From Frankia sp. AgB1.9 (lineage in GTDB: Bacteria; Actinomycetota; Actinomycetes; Frankiales; Frankiaceae), in contig NZ_JADWYX010000050.1 of NCBI RefSeq assembly GCF_016786355.1, forward strand, positions 7,084-66,198: DNA of 59,115 nt, read 5' to 3'. The position numbers were made by a program, and so were the translations under genes. How positions within the stretch are numbered: position 1 is the first letter of the stretch; each line of letters starts with the position of its first letter. Under the pieces are notes generated by a model, which saw nothing but the letters and a program-made list of their open reading frames with translations, made no database searches and had not been told where the DNA came from. This document shows positions 34,973 through 43,669 of this stretch, piece after piece.

Positions 34973-36304
34973 ATGAGCCGGTATGCGGTGGACGTCCACG
35001 ACCACGCGCTGGTGGTGTCCTGGGACACCGGGCTCGGCGACGTGGCCGCGCGGGTCGCCCATTTCCCGACCACGGTGGACGAGTCGGACGCCCTTCAGCT
35101 GGCCCGCACGCTGACGTTCCTGTCCGCGGCGGCCTGGCGCACGTATACGCACCCCGAGGAGGCCGCGCTGCAGGCGCTGCCGACCGGGGACGACAACCTC
35201 AGCGGCCGCGGCCGCGAGGTGTTCGGCAAGGTGGTCGCGGCGATCGAGAGCCCGCACCTGCCGCGCGAGGGGCTGATCCAGCAGGCCGTGGTCGTCGTGG
35301 AGGAGGCCGCGCACCGGGTCGGCCGGGCGCTGCACACGATCGCCGACACCGAGCTGACCAACCAGGTCGCCGCCGACGTGCGCGCCGAGCTGGCCGCCGT
35401 CGAGAGCGCCGAGCTGGGTGAGCTGTCCGGCCGGGCCCGCCAGGCGGTCACGTTGAGCCGGGCCGACGCCTCGCCGCTGCAGATCGCCGCGGCCGACCTG
35501 CTGCTACGGGGCGACCCGTTGGGCTCGCGGGCGCTGTTCACCGACGTCGAGCCGACCGCCGCCGCGATCGCCGCCGCGCACTGGCTGCACGCGGCTGCGA
35601 TCGTCGCCGCCCAGCACGCCGACCTCGACGTCACCCAGGTCGTCGCCGAGGCGGACGCGATCGAGCCGCTGCCGCACCGGACACCGACCCTGGTGCTACA
35701 CCAGGTGGAGGCGGGCGACTCGCCCCGCGAGGCCGTGCTCGACCTGATCTCGCACGCGATGGTCGTCGCGGAGGGGCGTAACCCGGACCTGGACGACATC
35801 TTCGAATGGGTCGCCGAGATCGTCGAGGACGGCGGCCCTCGGGACGCCGACGGCGACGACGACGGCCCGCTGCCGCGGCTGCTGACCCGTCCGCCGACGC
35901 CGGTCGACGGCCTGGCGATCCAGATCCGCGGCGGTCTCGACGACGGCTCCGACGACGACCACTCCGACGACCCGCTCGGCCTCGCCGACGATGACGACGA
36001 CGACGAGGAGATCGGCGAGACCGTCGTGCTGCCGGACCGGCTCACTCCGCTGGACCCGCGCCGCCCGGCCGTCGACCTGCTCGAGGACCTGCTCGCCGGG
36101 ATCCACGGCTGCTGGCTGCTGTACCGCGAGTTCGCCGATCCGCCCACGGTCCCGCGCCCGCCGGAGCCGGCCGCCGCGAGCGCCGTGGCGCCGACCGCCG
36201 AGACCGTCGCCGCGGCCCGCCGCATCCGGCGCGAGCAGCTGCGGCACGCGTTCGACGACGAGGTGCGCGCCGCGGCCGCCACCCTGCGCGACCAGCTGGT
36301 CTAG
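34973..36304 (+). CDS. Unrecognised acidic cytosolic protein
   Basis: 443 residues, no signal peptide or membrane segment. The N-terminal 300 are Ala/Leu/Glu-rich and predicted mostly helical. A low-complexity acidic insert with runs of Asp (about residues 305-345) separates a C-terminal helical part ending in an Ala/Arg-rich helix. I do not recognise the family. The ATG at 34973 is well supported by GGGGAGG at 34957-34963, 8-9 nt upstream. It precedes a patatin gene by 92 nt on the same strand. The Asp-rich insert could bind metal ions or nucleic-acid-binding partners, but this is speculation. Confidence 0.7.
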   Translation: MSRYAVDVHDHALVVSWDTGLGDVAARVAHFPTTVDESDALQLARTLTFLSAAAWRTYTHPEEAALQALPTGDDNLSGRGREVFGKVVAAIESPHLPREGLIQQAVVVVEEAAHRVGRALHTIADTELTNQVAADVRAELAAVESAELGELSGRARQAVTLSRADASPLQIAAADLLLRGDPLGSRALFTDVEPTAAAIAAAHWLHAAAIVAAQHADLDVTQVVAEADAIEPLPHRTPTLVLHQVEAGDSPREAVLDLISHAMVVAEGRNPDLDDIFEWVAEIVEDGGPRDADGDDDGPLPRLLTRPPTPVDGLAIQIRGGLDDGSDDDHSDDPLGLADDDDDDEEIGETVVLPDRLTPLDPRRPAVDLLEDLLAGIHGCWLLYREFADPPTVPRPPEPAAASAVAPTAETVAAARRIRREQLRHAFDDEVRAAAATLRDQLV

Positions 36305-36396
36305 CCCGTGGCACGCAGTCGTGGCAGTGTTCGACGCGGACAAGGCCGGTAGGCCGGCGTAGGAGTCGGTAGGCCGGGGCAGGAGGGCTGGGGCGC

Positions 36397-37254
36397 ATGT
36401 CGCGGGCGCTGGTGCTCGGTGGCGGCGGGCTCGCCGGGTTGGCGTGGGAGATCGGGCTGCTTGCCGAGCTGGCCAGCGGCGGCTCGGACCTGGCCGCGGC
36501 CGACACGGTGATCGGATCGTCGGCCGGCTCGGTGGCCGGCGCGCTGCTGCGGACCGAGCCGAGCCTCCAGCCGTCGCTCGCCTTCCAGCTGGCGGCGCAC
36601 GAGGCGGGAACCGAGCTGTCGGTCAAGCTCGACCCGGAGCTGCTGTGGACCATGTTCGGCGAGGCGGTCAGCGGCGCCCGTGACCTGGAGTCCGCGCTGT
36701 CCCGGATCGGCGCGATGGCGCTGGCCACGCCGACCGTCGCCGAGGCCGAGCGCCGTCGGGTCATCGAGTCCCGGCTGCCCAGCCACGCCTGGCCCGCGGC
36801 CCGGCTGCTCGTCACTGCGATCGACGCCGAGCGCGGCGCGCTGCTCGTCTTCGACAAGGACTCGGGCGTGCCCCTGGTCGACGCCGTGGCGGCCAGCTGC
36901 GCCGTTCCCGGGGTCTGGCCGCCGGTGACGATCGGCGGCCGGCGCTACATCGACGGCGGCTCCGGCTCGCCGACGAACGCGACGCTCGCCGCCGGCCACG
37001 ACGTCGTCCTCGTCGTCGCGGCGATGACGATGCCGGCCCGGGGCCCGTTCCTCGGCATCGACGACGAGGTGCACGAGCTGGAGTCGGCCGGCAGCCGGGT
37101 GATGGTGATCAGCACCGACGACGCGGCCCAGTCCGCCTTCGGCGTGAACCCGCTGGACCCGAGCGTCCGCCCGGCCTCGGCCCGCGCCGGGCGCCGCCAG
37201 GGCCGCTACCTCGCCTCCACCGTCCGCGCCTTCTGGGCCGACACTGCTCCGTAG
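36397..37254 (+). CDS. Patatin-like phospholipase
   Basis: 285 residues, patatin/RssA fold with a Ser-Asp dyad. The oxyanion glycines are GGGGLAGLAWEIG, the nucleophile is GSSAGS and the aspartate lies in YIDGGSGSPTNA. It probably hydrolyses acyl esters of lipids. The ATG at 36397 has AGGAGG 10 nt upstream. The region before it carries two cggtaggccgg direct repeats 20 nt apart. It is convergent with the tryptophan dioxygenase gene, with only 18 nt between the stops. Confidence 0.9.
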   Translation: MSRALVLGGGGLAGLAWEIGLLAELASGGSDLAAADTVIGSSAGSVAGALLRTEPSLQPSLAFQLAAHEAGTELSVKLDPELLWTMFGEAVSGARDLESALSRIGAMALATPTVAEAERRRVIESRLPSHAWPAARLLVTAIDAERGALLVFDKDSGVPLVDAVAASCAVPGVWPPVTIGGRRYIDGGSGSPTNATLAAGHDVVLVVAAMTMPARGPFLGIDDEVHELESAGSRVMVISTDDAAQSAFGVNPLDPSVRPASARAGRRQGRYLASTVRAFWADTAP

Positions 37255-37272
37255 TCGGCGACGTGTAGCCGG

Positions 37273-38064
37273 TCAGGGCCGGGACCGGACCTGCCACAGG
37301 TCGGGGAAGCTGGGGCGAAAGAGGGTCGAGCGCAGGTACGCGCTGCCGGCCGAGCCGCCGGTGCCGGCCCGGGCGCCGATGATCCGTTCGACCATCTTGA
37401 CGTGGCGGTAGCGCCATTCCTGGATTCCCTCGTCGATGTCGACGAGGGCCTCGCAGACACCGGCGGGGGCGGCGCGTTCGTCCTGGTAGACCTCCAGGAG
37501 CGCGGCCTGGACCGCGTCGTCGCCCGGCCAGGCCTCGGCCGGATCCCGGTCCAGGATCTCCGCGGGGAGCTGCCAGCCGGCGGTGGCCAGGTAGCGCAGC
37601 AGCGAGTCGAAGACCGACCGGCGGCCCACGATCGCGTCGAGGGTGGCGTCACCGCTGGGGTGGGGGAAGTCGCGGCGGCCGAGCGTCGCCTCGATCCAGC
37701 GGAACTGGGACGACTGGAACCCACTGGACGAGCCGAGCTCGGGGCGGAAGCTGGCGAACTGGCGTGGGGTCATCGTCTCCAGGACGTCCAGCTGCCCGAC
37801 GACCGTCTTGAGGATCTTCGCGACGCGCCCGGCGGTGTGCATCGAGCCGACGCCGTCGCCGGCTTCCAACCGGCGCTGCAGCAGGGCCAGCTCGTGCAGG
37901 ATCTGCTTGAACCACAGCTCGTACACCTGGTGGATCACCACGAACAGCAGCTCGTCGTGTTCCTCGGTCCGCGGGTGCTGGGCCGCGAGCAGCTCGTCGA
38001 GGTGCAGGTAGGTGCCGTAGGTGAGCTCGTCCGCCTCCTGGCTGGACACGCCCGGCCCGGTCAT
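37273..38064 (-). CDS. kynA: Tryptophan 2,3-dioxygenase
   Basis: 263 residues, the usual size of bacterial enzymes. It opens the indole ring of L-tryptophan to N-formylkynurenine using heme and O2. The substrate-site segment YGTYLHLDELL, the family signature FVVIHQVYELWFKQI and the heme-ligand histidine in YRHVKMVERIIG are present. It is the last gene of the minus-strand kyn operon; its ATG overlaps the monooxygenase stop by 4 nt. That the entry enzyme is the most distal gene is notable. Confidence 0.95.
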   Translation of the reverse strand: MTGPGVSSQEADELTYGTYLHLDELLAAQHPRTEEHDELLFVVIHQVYELWFKQILHELALLQRRLEAGDGVGSMHTAGRVAKILKTVVGQLDVLETMTPRQFASFRPELGSSSGFQSSQFRWIEATLGRRDFPHPSGDATLDAIVGRRSVFDSLLRYLATAGWQLPAEILDRDPAEAWPGDDAVQAALLEVYQDERAAPAGVCEALVDIDEGIQEWRYRHVKMVERIIGARAGTGGSAGSAYLRSTLFRPSFPDLWQVRSRP

Positions 38065-39455
38065 CGGCGCCCGCCGCGGGTGGCGCCGGCGACGGCGGCG
38101 GCCCCCAGGCCCGCGATTCCGGCGGCGGCGAGCGCCGTGAGCCGCGTCTGGCGGCGCATCCGGTCCGGGATCTCGGCGTAGGGCATCGTGGTGAAGCTGA
38201 CCAGCTCGTAGCGGGAGACGAACCGGCCGGGCAGCCGGCGTTCCAGCCAGTGCTCGGCGGCGACCCGCGCCTGGAACGTCCTCGAGCTCACCCGGTCGCG
38301 CATCTCGACGAAGTTGTCCAGGGCCATCTCGGCGATCGCGTCGCAGTTCGCCTTGCGGCGGCGTTCGTACGCGGCCAGCGCCGCGGGCCAGTCGTCGCCG
38401 GACTCGGCCAGGCAGCGGTCGATCTCGACGCAGTCCTCGAACGCGCAGTTCGCGCCCTGGCCGAAGAACGGCACGATGGCGTGCGCGGCGTCGCCGACGA
38501 GTGCGAGCGTCGTGGCCGTGCCCGCGCCCACGCTCGTACCCGCGCCCACGCTCGAACCGCGGTGCACCCACGGCCAGGCGCGGATCGTCGCCAGCGAGCC
38601 GAGCGGGTTGCGCAGGTAGTCCTCGACCAGGTCCGGTGCCAGCCCGACGACGTCGGGATAGTGCGCGCGGAAGTGGCTGACGATCTGCGCGCGGGTCCGC
38701 AGCGCCGCGAACTGATCCGCTGTCCAGAACAGGGTGCAGGTGAAGGACCGGTCCAGGTTCGGCAGGGCGATCATCATCGACTCCCCACGCGGCCAGATAT
38801 GCAGCGCGTCCGGGTCCAGCGCGAACTCGCCGTCCCGGGCCGGGATCGTCAGCTCCTTGTACCGATGGTCGAGATAGTCCTGGCCGAACGTGAAGCCGGC
38901 GCGGAACGTGACCGCGCGCCGGGCCGCGCTGAAGGCGCCGTCGCAGGCCAGCACGAGGTCCGCCCGAGCCAGCCGCGGCCCCTCGTCGGTCTCGAACCGC
39001 AGCTCGCCGGTGTCGAGGTCCAGGTGGGTGAGCCGGCAGCCGAACGACACGTTCACCCCGGGGGTCTTCGCCGCGACGTCGAGCAGCGCGAGGTTCAGCT
39101 CGGCGCGGCTGATCGAGTTGATCGCCCGTCGGCCGTCGGCGCTGTACGGGCGGAAGCTGCGCCCGCCGGCCGGGTCGTGCACCATCCGCCCGTGCATGGG
39201 CAGCGCCCGGGACAGGGCCTGCTCCCGTAGCCCGACGTGGTCGAGCGCGGCCAGCCCGCGCGCGGAGATGGCCAGGTTGATCGAGCGCCCGCGTTCCGGT
39301 GGCGCGGTGCGGGGATCCTCACGCCGCTCGTAGACGATCACATCGAGGCCGCGGCGACCGAGCAGGGTCGCCAGCAGGCAGCCGGCCAGGCCGGCTCCGA
39401 TGATCACGACGCGCCGCTGGTCCGCCGGCTCGTCGGAGCGGGCCCACTCAGGCAT
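38061..39455 (-). CDS. kmo: Kynurenine 3-monooxygenase
   Basis: 464 residues. FAD/NADPH hydroxylase converting kynurenine to 3-hydroxykynurenine. VVIIGAGLAGCLLATLLGRRG binds FAD (quoted in part: IIGAGLAGCLLAT), ERGRSINLAISARGLAAL is the KMO-specific substrate loop, and GDAAHAIVPFFGQGANCAFED is the second FAD motif (core GDAAHAIVPFFGQG). The C-terminus has a hydrophobic helix (LTALAAAGIAGLGAAAVAG), consistent with membrane association as in mitochondrial KMO. A short GSSVGAGTSVGAGT duplication precedes the second motif. It overlaps kynureninase by 8 nt. Confidence 0.95.
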   Translation of the reverse strand: MPEWARSDEPADQRRVVIIGAGLAGCLLATLLGRRGLDVIVYERREDPRTAPPERGRSINLAISARGLAALDHVGLREQALSRALPMHGRMVHDPAGGRSFRPYSADGRRAINSISRAELNLALLDVAAKTPGVNVSFGCRLTHLDLDTGELRFETDEGPRLARADLVLACDGAFSAARRAVTFRAGFTFGQDYLDHRYKELTIPARDGEFALDPDALHIWPRGESMMIALPNLDRSFTCTLFWTADQFAALRTRAQIVSHFRAHYPDVVGLAPDLVEDYLRNPLGSLATIRAWPWVHRGSSVGAGTSVGAGTATTLALVGDAAHAIVPFFGQGANCAFEDCVEIDRCLAESGDDWPAALAAYERRRKANCDAIAEMALDNFVEMRDRVSSRTFQARVAAEHWLERRLPGRFVSRYELVSFTTMPYAEIPDRMRRQTRLTALAAAGIAGLGAAAVAGATRGGRR

Positions 39456-40734
39456 CGAGCACCGCCGCGAGCGCGCCGGCGGCCCGCCAGCAGTCGTGGA
39501 AGGTGCAGTACAGCGGCGCGGGGGCCAGCCGGATCACGTCGGGGCGCCGGGCGTCGGCCAGGACGCCGTGGTCGTGGCGCAGCCGCTCGGTCAGCGGGCC
39601 GACGTCGTGGCCGTGGACGCGGACCGAGAGCTGGGCGCCCCGGCGTTCCGGCTCGCGCGGGGTGATGATCTCGGCGTCCCGCGACGCGCAGACCTCGTCG
39701 AGCAGCGACTCCAGGTAGGCCGTCAGCCGCACGCTCTTGGCCCGCAGCGCAGGCAGGCCGGTCTGGTCGAACATCTCGAGTGAGAGCAGCACCGGGGCCA
39801 GCGCGAGGATCGGCGGGTTGGACAGCTGCCAGGAGTCGGCCGAGTCCACGGGCGTGACCGTCGGCGCCATCTGGAAACGACTCGCGGGGTCGGTCGACCA
39901 CCAGCCAGCGAGCTTCGGCAGTGACCGGTCGGCCAGGTGCCGCTCGTGGACGAAGGCGCCGGCGAGCGAGCCAGGCCCCGCGTTGAGGTACTTGTACGAG
40001 CACCAGGCGGCCCAGTCTGCGCCCGCGTCGTGCAGCCGCAGCTCGACGTTGCCGGCGGCATGCGCGAGGTCCCAGCCGGCGACGGCGCCCGCCGCGTGGG
40101 CGGCGGCGGAGATCGCGGCGACGTCGAGGAGCTCGCCGCTGTAGTAGTTGACGGCACCGAGCAGCACGAGCGCGACGCCCGCCCCCTGCTCGGCCAGGTA
40201 GGCGACGACGTCCTCCGAGCGCAGCGCCGCCTCGCCGGTCCGCGGTGCCAGCCGGACGATCGCCTCGTCCGGGTCGTGGCCGTGGAACGCGGCCTGCGAC
40301 CGGACCGCGTAGCTGTCCGACGGGAACGCGCTGTCCTCGATGACGATCCGGTGCCGCTCTGGGGTTGGCCGGTAGAAGCTGACCATGAGCAGGTGCAGGT
40401 TGACGGTCAGCGAGTTCATCACGACGACCTCGCGCGGCAGCGCCCCGACCAGGCGCGCGGCCGGGTCCCGGGCCAGCTCGTGGTAGGGCAGCCACGGCCG
40501 GCGGGCCTCCAGATGCCCCTCGACGCCGAGCCGCGCCCAGTCGTCCAGCTCCTCGCCGAGCCGGGCCCGCAGCGCCTTCGGCTGCAGCCCGAGCGAGTTC
40601 CCGGCGAAGTAGGCCGCCGCCCCGCCCGCGTGGGGCGGCAGGTGGAACTCGTCCCGGCGGGTCGGCAGCGGATCGTCCGCGTCGAGCTCCAACGCGTGGC
40701 GTTCCCGGCCGACCAGCGCGAGCGGGCCCGTCAC
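39448..40734 (-). CDS. kynU: Kynureninase
   Basis: 428 residues. PLP enzyme that cleaves 3-hydroxykynurenine to 3-hydroxyanthranilate and alanine. N-terminal YFAGNSLGLQP and the PLP lysine near 248 in CSYKYLNAGPG identify it, with GWDLAHAAGN supplying the cofactor-contacting aspartate. The start is GTG at 40734, which overlaps the upstream stop as GTGA. Being set between the ACMS decarboxylase and the monooxygenase, it funnels kynurenine toward the meta-cleavage branch rather than anthranilate. Confidence 0.95.
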   Translation of the reverse strand: MTGPLALVGRERHALELDADDPLPTRRDEFHLPPHAGGAAAYFAGNSLGLQPKALRARLGEELDDWARLGVEGHLEARRPWLPYHELARDPAARLVGALPREVVVMNSLTVNLHLLMVSFYRPTPERHRIVIEDSAFPSDSYAVRSQAAFHGHDPDEAIVRLAPRTGEAALRSEDVVAYLAEQGAGVALVLLGAVNYYSGELLDVAAISAAAHAAGAVAGWDLAHAAGNVELRLHDAGADWAAWCSYKYLNAGPGSLAGAFVHERHLADRSLPKLAGWWSTDPASRFQMAPTVTPVDSADSWQLSNPPILALAPVLLSLEMFDQTGLPALRAKSVRLTAYLESLLDEVCASRDAEIITPREPERRGAQLSVRVHGHDVGPLTERLRHDHGVLADARRPDVIRLAPAPLYCTFHDCWRAAGALAAVLDA

Positions 40735-41813
40735 CCGAGCCCCTCAACCCGGCCCGCGACCACGACCGCGGCGGCGGGTGCGGCGAGTGGCGTGGCGGTG
40801 GGTGCGGCGAGCCCCAGGAAGCCGCGCGCGTTGCCGGCGAGCAGCCTGGCGCGGGTGGCGGGGTCGAGGAAGTCGGCCCCGTGGACGACGGAGCCGGCGG
40901 GGCGCTCGCCGAGCGGGTAGGGGTAGTCGCTGCCGACGACGACCCGGTCGGCGCCGATCGTGTCGACGAGCAGCCGCAGCGCGCCGGCGTCGAAGACCAC
41001 CGAGTCGACGTAGAACCGGCCGAGGTAACGCTCGGGGTGCAGCTCGGACGTGCCGATCACGTCGCCCCGCCGGTGCCAGGCGTTGCCGAGGCGGCCGAGC
41101 CAGAAGGCGAACGAGCCGCCGCCGTGGGCGAAGCAGATCCGCAAGCCCTCGTCGACCCGGTCGAACACCCCGCCGAGGATCATCGCCAGGATCGACAGGT
41201 GCGTCTCGGACGGCATCCCGACCAGCCACTGCGCCATCCACCGGTCGAGCCGCGGCGAGGTCGGCATGTCCCACGGGTGCACGAAGACCGGCGCGCCGAG
41301 CGCCGCGGCGTGCTGCAGGAACGTCACGACACCCTCGTTGTCGAGGTCGTGGTCGCCGACGTGGTTGCCGATCTCGACGCCGACGTGGCCGGCGGCCAGG
41401 CAGCGCTCCAGCTCGGCGCAGGCCGCGTCCGGGTCCTGCAGCGGGACCTGGCACATCGGCAGCAGCCGACCTGGCGCCGGCGCGCAGATCTCCAGCGCCA
41501 GGTCGTTGAGGATGTGCGCGATCTTCGTGGCCTGGGCGACGTCGTGGGCGTAGGAGAAGAAGACCGGGGTGGGGGAGACGACCTGCTGTGCCACCCCGTC
41601 GGCGTCCATGTCGGCCAGCCGGATCTCAGCGTCCCAGCAGTCCGAGGCGACCCGGCGGAACTCCCGGCCGCCCAGCATGATCATGACCTCGGCCTCGGTC
41701 TCGAACCGGGCGGTCGGCGTGTCCGGGCCGAGGTCCGGCCAGCCGTGCGGCACGTAGTGGGTGTGGACGTCGATCACCTCGACGCCCGGGGCCGGGGACT
41801 CGGCGGGTCGCAT
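40731..41813 (-). CDS. 2-Amino-3-carboxymuconate-6-semialdehyde decarboxylase
   Basis: 360 residues, amidohydrolase-fold metal enzyme (ACMSD). Metal ligands: HTH near 17-19 (DVHTHYVPHGW), VFVHPW, FAHGGG and the late aspartate in GSDYPYPLGE. It decarboxylates the unstable ring-cleavage product to 2-aminomuconate semialdehyde, diverting flux from quinolinate/NAD synthesis to full degradation. The C-terminus has an extra Ala/Val-rich tail. It starts 9 nt after the dioxygenase gene and is coupled to kynU by a 4-nt overlap. Confidence 0.94.
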   Translation of the reverse strand: MRPAESPAPGVEVIDVHTHYVPHGWPDLGPDTPTARFETEAEVMIMLGGREFRRVASDCWDAEIRLADMDADGVAQQVVSPTPVFFSYAHDVAQATKIAHILNDLALEICAPAPGRLLPMCQVPLQDPDAACAELERCLAAGHVGVEIGNHVGDHDLDNEGVVTFLQHAAALGAPVFVHPWDMPTSPRLDRWMAQWLVGMPSETHLSILAMILGGVFDRVDEGLRICFAHGGGSFAFWLGRLGNAWHRRGDVIGTSELHPERYLGRFYVDSVVFDAGALRLLVDTIGADRVVVGSDYPYPLGERPAGSVVHGADFLDPATRARLLAGNARGFLGLAAPTATPLAAPAAAVVVAGRVEGLG

Positions 41814-41822
41814 GGGCCGGCG

Positions 41823-42344
41823 TCAGCCCCTGCCCGGGTGCACGGTGCCGCACTTGGGGCAGGTCCGAGCGGTTTCGTCGGCGTAGAAGGCGCTGAACAC
41901 CGGTGGCAGATCCTTGACGATGTCGCGCACCTGCAGCTCCGTCTCGTGCACCAGGGCCGCGCATTCCGGGCAGTACCACTGGAACTTCTCCAGCAGTCCC
42001 TCCTCCCGGATCCGCTCGACGACCAGCCCGACGGAGCCCGCCTCCGGCCGCTGCGGCGAGTGCGGGACGCCTCGGGGCAGCAGCCAGGTCTCGCCGGCCC
42101 GGATGTCGATGCGCCGCGGGCTGCCGTCCTCGTCGATGACGTTGACGTGCATCGAGCCCCGCAGCTGGTGGAACCACTCCTCGTACGGGTCGACGTGGTA
42201 GTCGGTGCGGGCGTTCGGCCCACCGACGACCTGGACGATGTAGTCGTCCCCGACCACCAGCGTCTTGTTGCCGACCGGCGGCTTGAGCAGGTGCTGGTTC
42301 TCCTCGATCCAGGCGCCGAGGTTGATCGGCTGGGAGAGGCTCAT
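41823..42344 (-). CDS. 3-Hydroxyanthranilate 3,4-dioxygenase
   Basis: 173 residues, cupin. Fe(II) ligands near H50, E56 and H95 (DYHVDPYEEWFHQ and GVPHSPQRP). The C-terminus carries two CxxC pairs (CPEC, CPKC), the rubredoxin-like second metal site of bacterial enzymes. It opens 3-hydroxyanthranilate to 2-amino-3-carboxymuconate semialdehyde, the substrate of the next gene's product. The ATG overlaps the upstream stop by 4 nt. Confidence 0.95.
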   Translation of the reverse strand: MSLSQPINLGAWIEENQHLLKPPVGNKTLVVGDDYIVQVVGGPNARTDYHVDPYEEWFHQLRGSMHVNVIDEDGSPRRIDIRAGETWLLPRGVPHSPQRPEAGSVGLVVERIREEGLLEKFQWYCPECAALVHETELQVRDIVKDLPPVFSAFYADETARTCPKCGTVHPGRG

Positions 42345-42778
42345 GGCTCGGCCTTTCTCGGGACGTACGCGACGGCCTGCATCTCGATCAGCAACAGCGG
42401 GTGCGGGAGCTGGTGGACGGCGACGGTCGTCCGGGTCGGCCCGGTCTCGTCGAAGAACTCGGCCCAGACCTCGTTGTAGCCGCCGAAGTCGTTCATGCTG
42501 ACCAGGTAGGCCGTGACGTCCACGAGATCGGCCAGTCCGGCCCCGACGTCGGCGAGCAGCGCGCCCAGGTTCTCGATCACGGCTCTGGTCTGGGCCCGGA
42601 TGTCCAGCGACGTCGTTCCCTGCGGGTCGACCGCCGCGCCGACGAACGTGTTGTCGGGCCGCCGCGAGGACGTCCCGGACAGGTAGACGAAGTCGCCCGC
42701 CAGCTTCACGTGCGGGAACCGCCCGCGTGGCGCCGCCTTCCCGGGGACCACCCTGGCCGAGCCGGAGGTCTCAGCCAT
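42341..42778 (-). CDS. RidA-family 2-aminomuconate deaminase
   Basis: 145 residues, YjgF/RidA trimer fold (VYLSGTSSRRPD, TRAVIENLGALLADVGAG, ending PHPLLLIEMQAVAYVP). Members of this group in 2-nitrobenzoate and tryptophan pathways deaminate 2-aminomuconate to 4-oxalocrotonate. Position between the aldehyde dehydrogenase/decarboxylase and the dioxygenase supports that role over general imine hydrolysis. It overlaps both neighbours, by 8 and 4 nt. Confidence 0.9.
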   Translation of the reverse strand: MAETSGSARVVPGKAAPRGRFPHVKLAGDFVYLSGTSSRRPDNTFVGAAVDPQGTTSLDIRAQTRAVIENLGALLADVGAGLADLVDVTAYLVSMNDFGGYNEVWAEFFDETGPTRTTVAVHQLPHPLLLIEMQAVAYVPRKAEP

Positions 42779-43574
42779 CGGCGCCGGCCCCGCCGCCGGC
42801 CTCGGCCCGCACGCTCGCGGTGCCGAGGCCGAAGATCTCGACCCGCACCGGGCCGGGCCGCAACGGCACGGCCGCCGTCGCCGCGCCGGCGAGGATCACC
42901 TGCCCGGCACGCAGCGGGAGCCCGTGCTGACGGGCGAGCGGGACCAGCGCCCGCAACGCGTTCAGCGGATGTCCGAGGATCTCCCTCGTGGACCCCGCCT
43001 CGACGATCTCGCCGTCGGCGAACAGCTGGACCGGCAGCGTGCCGAGCGTCTGCCGCCACGACTCGTACATCGGCGGGCGCCACGTCCCGAGGACGAAGAA
43101 CGCCGCCGAGGTGTTGTCCGCGACGACGTCCGGCAGGCTGAACCGGAAGTCCGCGTACCGCGAGTCGATGATCTCCAGCGCCGCCGCGACCCCGCCGGTG
43201 CAGGCCACGATGTCCACGTCCGGGTCGCTCAGGTCGACGTCCCGGGCCAGCCGGAAGGCCACCTCGGGCTCCACCCTCGGATGGATCAGCTTCGTCAGAT
43301 CCACCGCGCCGCCGTCGGGGACCGCCATCGCGTCGGTGAGCTGGCCGCAGATGATCTCGGAGATCCCCATCTGCTCCATCTTCGCCCGGCTCGTCATCCC
43401 GAGCTTCGTGCCGACCAGCCGCTCACCACGCGCCAGCCGCCGCCCGACGACGGCTCGCTGGATCGCGTAGGCGTCCGCCAGTCCCAGCCCCGCCGGCAGC
43501 TGGGGCACCGCCGTGACCCGCAGCCGCGCGCCGTCGAGGTACTCGGCCGTGGGTTCGATCGGCTGGTGACCCAA
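42771..43574 (-). CDS. 4-Oxalocrotonate decarboxylase / 2-oxopent-4-enoate hydratase family enzyme
   Basis: 267 residues, fumarylacetoacetase-like fold of the MhpD/DmpH group (AYAIQRAVVGRRLARGE, GTKLGMTSRAKMEQMG, PRVEPEVAF). It should decarboxylate 4-oxalocrotonate or hydrate its product; the two activities cannot be told apart by eye, and only one such gene is present. The only reasonable in-frame start I find is TTG at 43574, without a clear ribosome site, just after a structured 95-nt leader (see 43608-43660). Reading further upstream in frame gives repeat-derived sequence. Confidence 0.85.
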   Translation of the reverse strand: MGHQPIEPTAEYLDGARLRVTAVPQLPAGLGLADAYAIQRAVVGRRLARGERLVGTKLGMTSRAKMEQMGISEIICGQLTDAMAVPDGGAVDLTKLIHPRVEPEVAFRLARDVDLSDPDVDIVACTGGVAAALEIIDSRYADFRFSLPDVVADNTSAAFFVLGTWRPPMYESWRQTLGTLPVQLFADGEIVEAGSTREILGHPLNALRALVPLARQHGLPLRAGQVILAGAATAAVPLRPGPVRVEIFGLGTASVRAEAGGGAGADG

Positions 43575-43588
43575 AGGCGCGCGCTGTG

Positions 43589-43608
43589 TCTCTGGTTCGC
43601 TCCGTCGC
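43589..43608. repeat. Dispersed 20-mer, copy B
   Basis: Identical to 21634-21653, and likewise followed some tens of bases on by gctcacag at the stop of the preceding minus-strand gene. Confidence 0.8.
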
Positions 43609-43660
43609 GAGTCCGCTCCGCGGCCGTCCTCGTCCCTCGGACGACCACTCCGCGGACTCG
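43608..43660 (-). promoter_or_regulatory. Imperfect hairpin in the only long gap of the kyn operon
   Basis: Outer arms CGAGTCCGC (43608-43616) and GCGGACTCG (43652-43660) pair perfectly, and inner segments pair partly (cgtcc/ggacg). In the mRNA it lies between the dehydrogenase stop and the TTG start of the next gene. It could be a partial terminator, a stability element or a repeat remnant. Confidence 0.5.
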
Positions 43661-43669
43661 CTCCCGCGC

